NCBI GenBank assembly: GCA_002308095.1
Contig: DBUV01000061.1
Span: 1-6,501 of the forward strand
DNA length: 6,501 nucleotides
Reading direction: 5' to 3'
Source of the DNA: Acidimicrobiia bacterium UBA1281
Lineage (GTDB): Bacteria; Actinomycetota; Acidimicrobiia; Actinomarinales; Actinomarinaceae
Part shown: positions 6,193 through 6,501 of the stretch, piece after piece
Layout: every line of letters starts with the position of its first letter
Numbering within the stretch: position 1 is the first letter of the stretch
Notes under the pieces: generated by a model
What the model was told of the DNA's origin: nothing
Databases searched by the model: none
The model's input: the letters and a program-made list of their open reading frames with translations, nothing else
Program-made: the position numbers and the translations under genes

Positions 6193-6501
6193 TGAGAACA
6201 GTTTTAGTTACAGGTGGTTCAAGAGGAATTGGCAAAGCTATTGCTGAAAAACTTGGGCAAACATGTAATGTTGCAGTTGGATACTCTTCCTCTAAAGAAA
6301 AAGCTGATGAAGTTGTGACATTAATTAAAGAAGCTGGTGGAAAAGCTATCGCCGTGAGCATTGATGTTACAAGCCAAGAGTCAGTCGAACAATGTTTTGA
6401 GTCGGTTGAAAATGAATTCTCATCTATAGATATTTTGATTAATAATGCCGGAATAACAAAAGATAATATTTTCCCAAGATTGAAACAAGAAGACTGGGAT
6501 G
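6192..6501 (+). CDS. fabG: 3-oxoacyl-ACP reductase (partial, runs off the right edge)
   Basis: NADPH-dependent reduction of 3-oxoacyl-ACP in each elongation cycle; cytosolic short-chain dehydrogenase. Only 103 codons are visible. The start MRTVLVTGGSRGIG gives the Rossmann cofactor motif TGGSRGIG at 7-14, and INNAGITKDN contains the NNAG motif at 84-87 followed by the FabG-typical GITxDN stretch. The catalytic Ser-Tyr-Lys residues lie beyond the window, so activity cannot be checked here. The ATG overlaps the fabH stop by one base and no good ribosome site is seen, which points to coupled translation. Context after fabH strongly favours FabG over another member of the dehydrogenase family. 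Confidence 0.93.
   Translation, partial: MRTVLVTGGSRGIGKAIAEKLGQTCNVAVGYSSSKEKADEVVTLIKEAGGKAIAVSIDVTSQESVEQCFESVENEFSSIDILINNAGITKDNIFPRLKQEDWD

Noticed and set aside
6152..6361. A 69-codon minus-strand frame across the fabH-fabG junction
   Set aside because: It runs antisense to the FabH tail and the FabG cofactor-binding motif and has no recognisable features.

Overview
The window is an AT-rich (by eye clearly below 40% GC), tightly packed bacterial locus. All seven well-supported genes lie on the + strand and look like one operon for making malonyl-CoA and starting type II fatty acid synthesis. The acetyl/acyl-CoA carboxylase has the architecture typical of Actinobacteria: a fused biotin carboxylase-biotin carrier subunit plus a single-chain PccB/AccD-like carboxyltransferase. 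Low GC, 1-base gene overlaps and near-absence of spacers suggest a streamlined, probably planktonic actinobacterium; marine Acidimicrobiia such as the Candidatus Actinomarina group would fit. That taxonomic placement is inference from style, not from a marker gene.

Layout: 1-100 is a short leader with a TATATATA core, candidate promoter elements and the possible start of a divergent gene. 101-1588 encodes the carboxyltransferase, 1569-2108 the biotin transporter component BioY, 2112-3800 the biotin carboxylase/BCCP fusion, 3800-4177 holo-ACP synthase AcpS, 4177-5085 malonyl-CoA:ACP transacylase FabD, 5098-6192 ketoacyl-ACP synthase III FabH, and 6192-6501 the first 103 codons of ketoacyl-ACP reductase FabG, cut by the window edge. 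There is no gene-free stretch above 100 bases, and I saw no RNA gene, insertion sequence, CRISPR array or terminator.

How the genes work together: BioY imports biotin; biotin is attached to Lys527 of the fusion subunit; that subunit and the carboxyltransferase make malonyl-CoA; AcpS activates ACP; FabD moves malonyl to ACP; FabH condenses it with a starter acyl-CoA; FabG reduces the product. ACP and the elongating synthase FabF are not in the window and may follow downstream.

This is mostly a core-metabolism locus, not an obvious new system. The points most worth a second look are bioY sitting between the two carboxylase subunits, the possible divergent biotin-ligase-like start at the left edge, the isoleucine at the carboxyltransferase specificity position, and a roughly 40-residue C-terminal extension on FabH.
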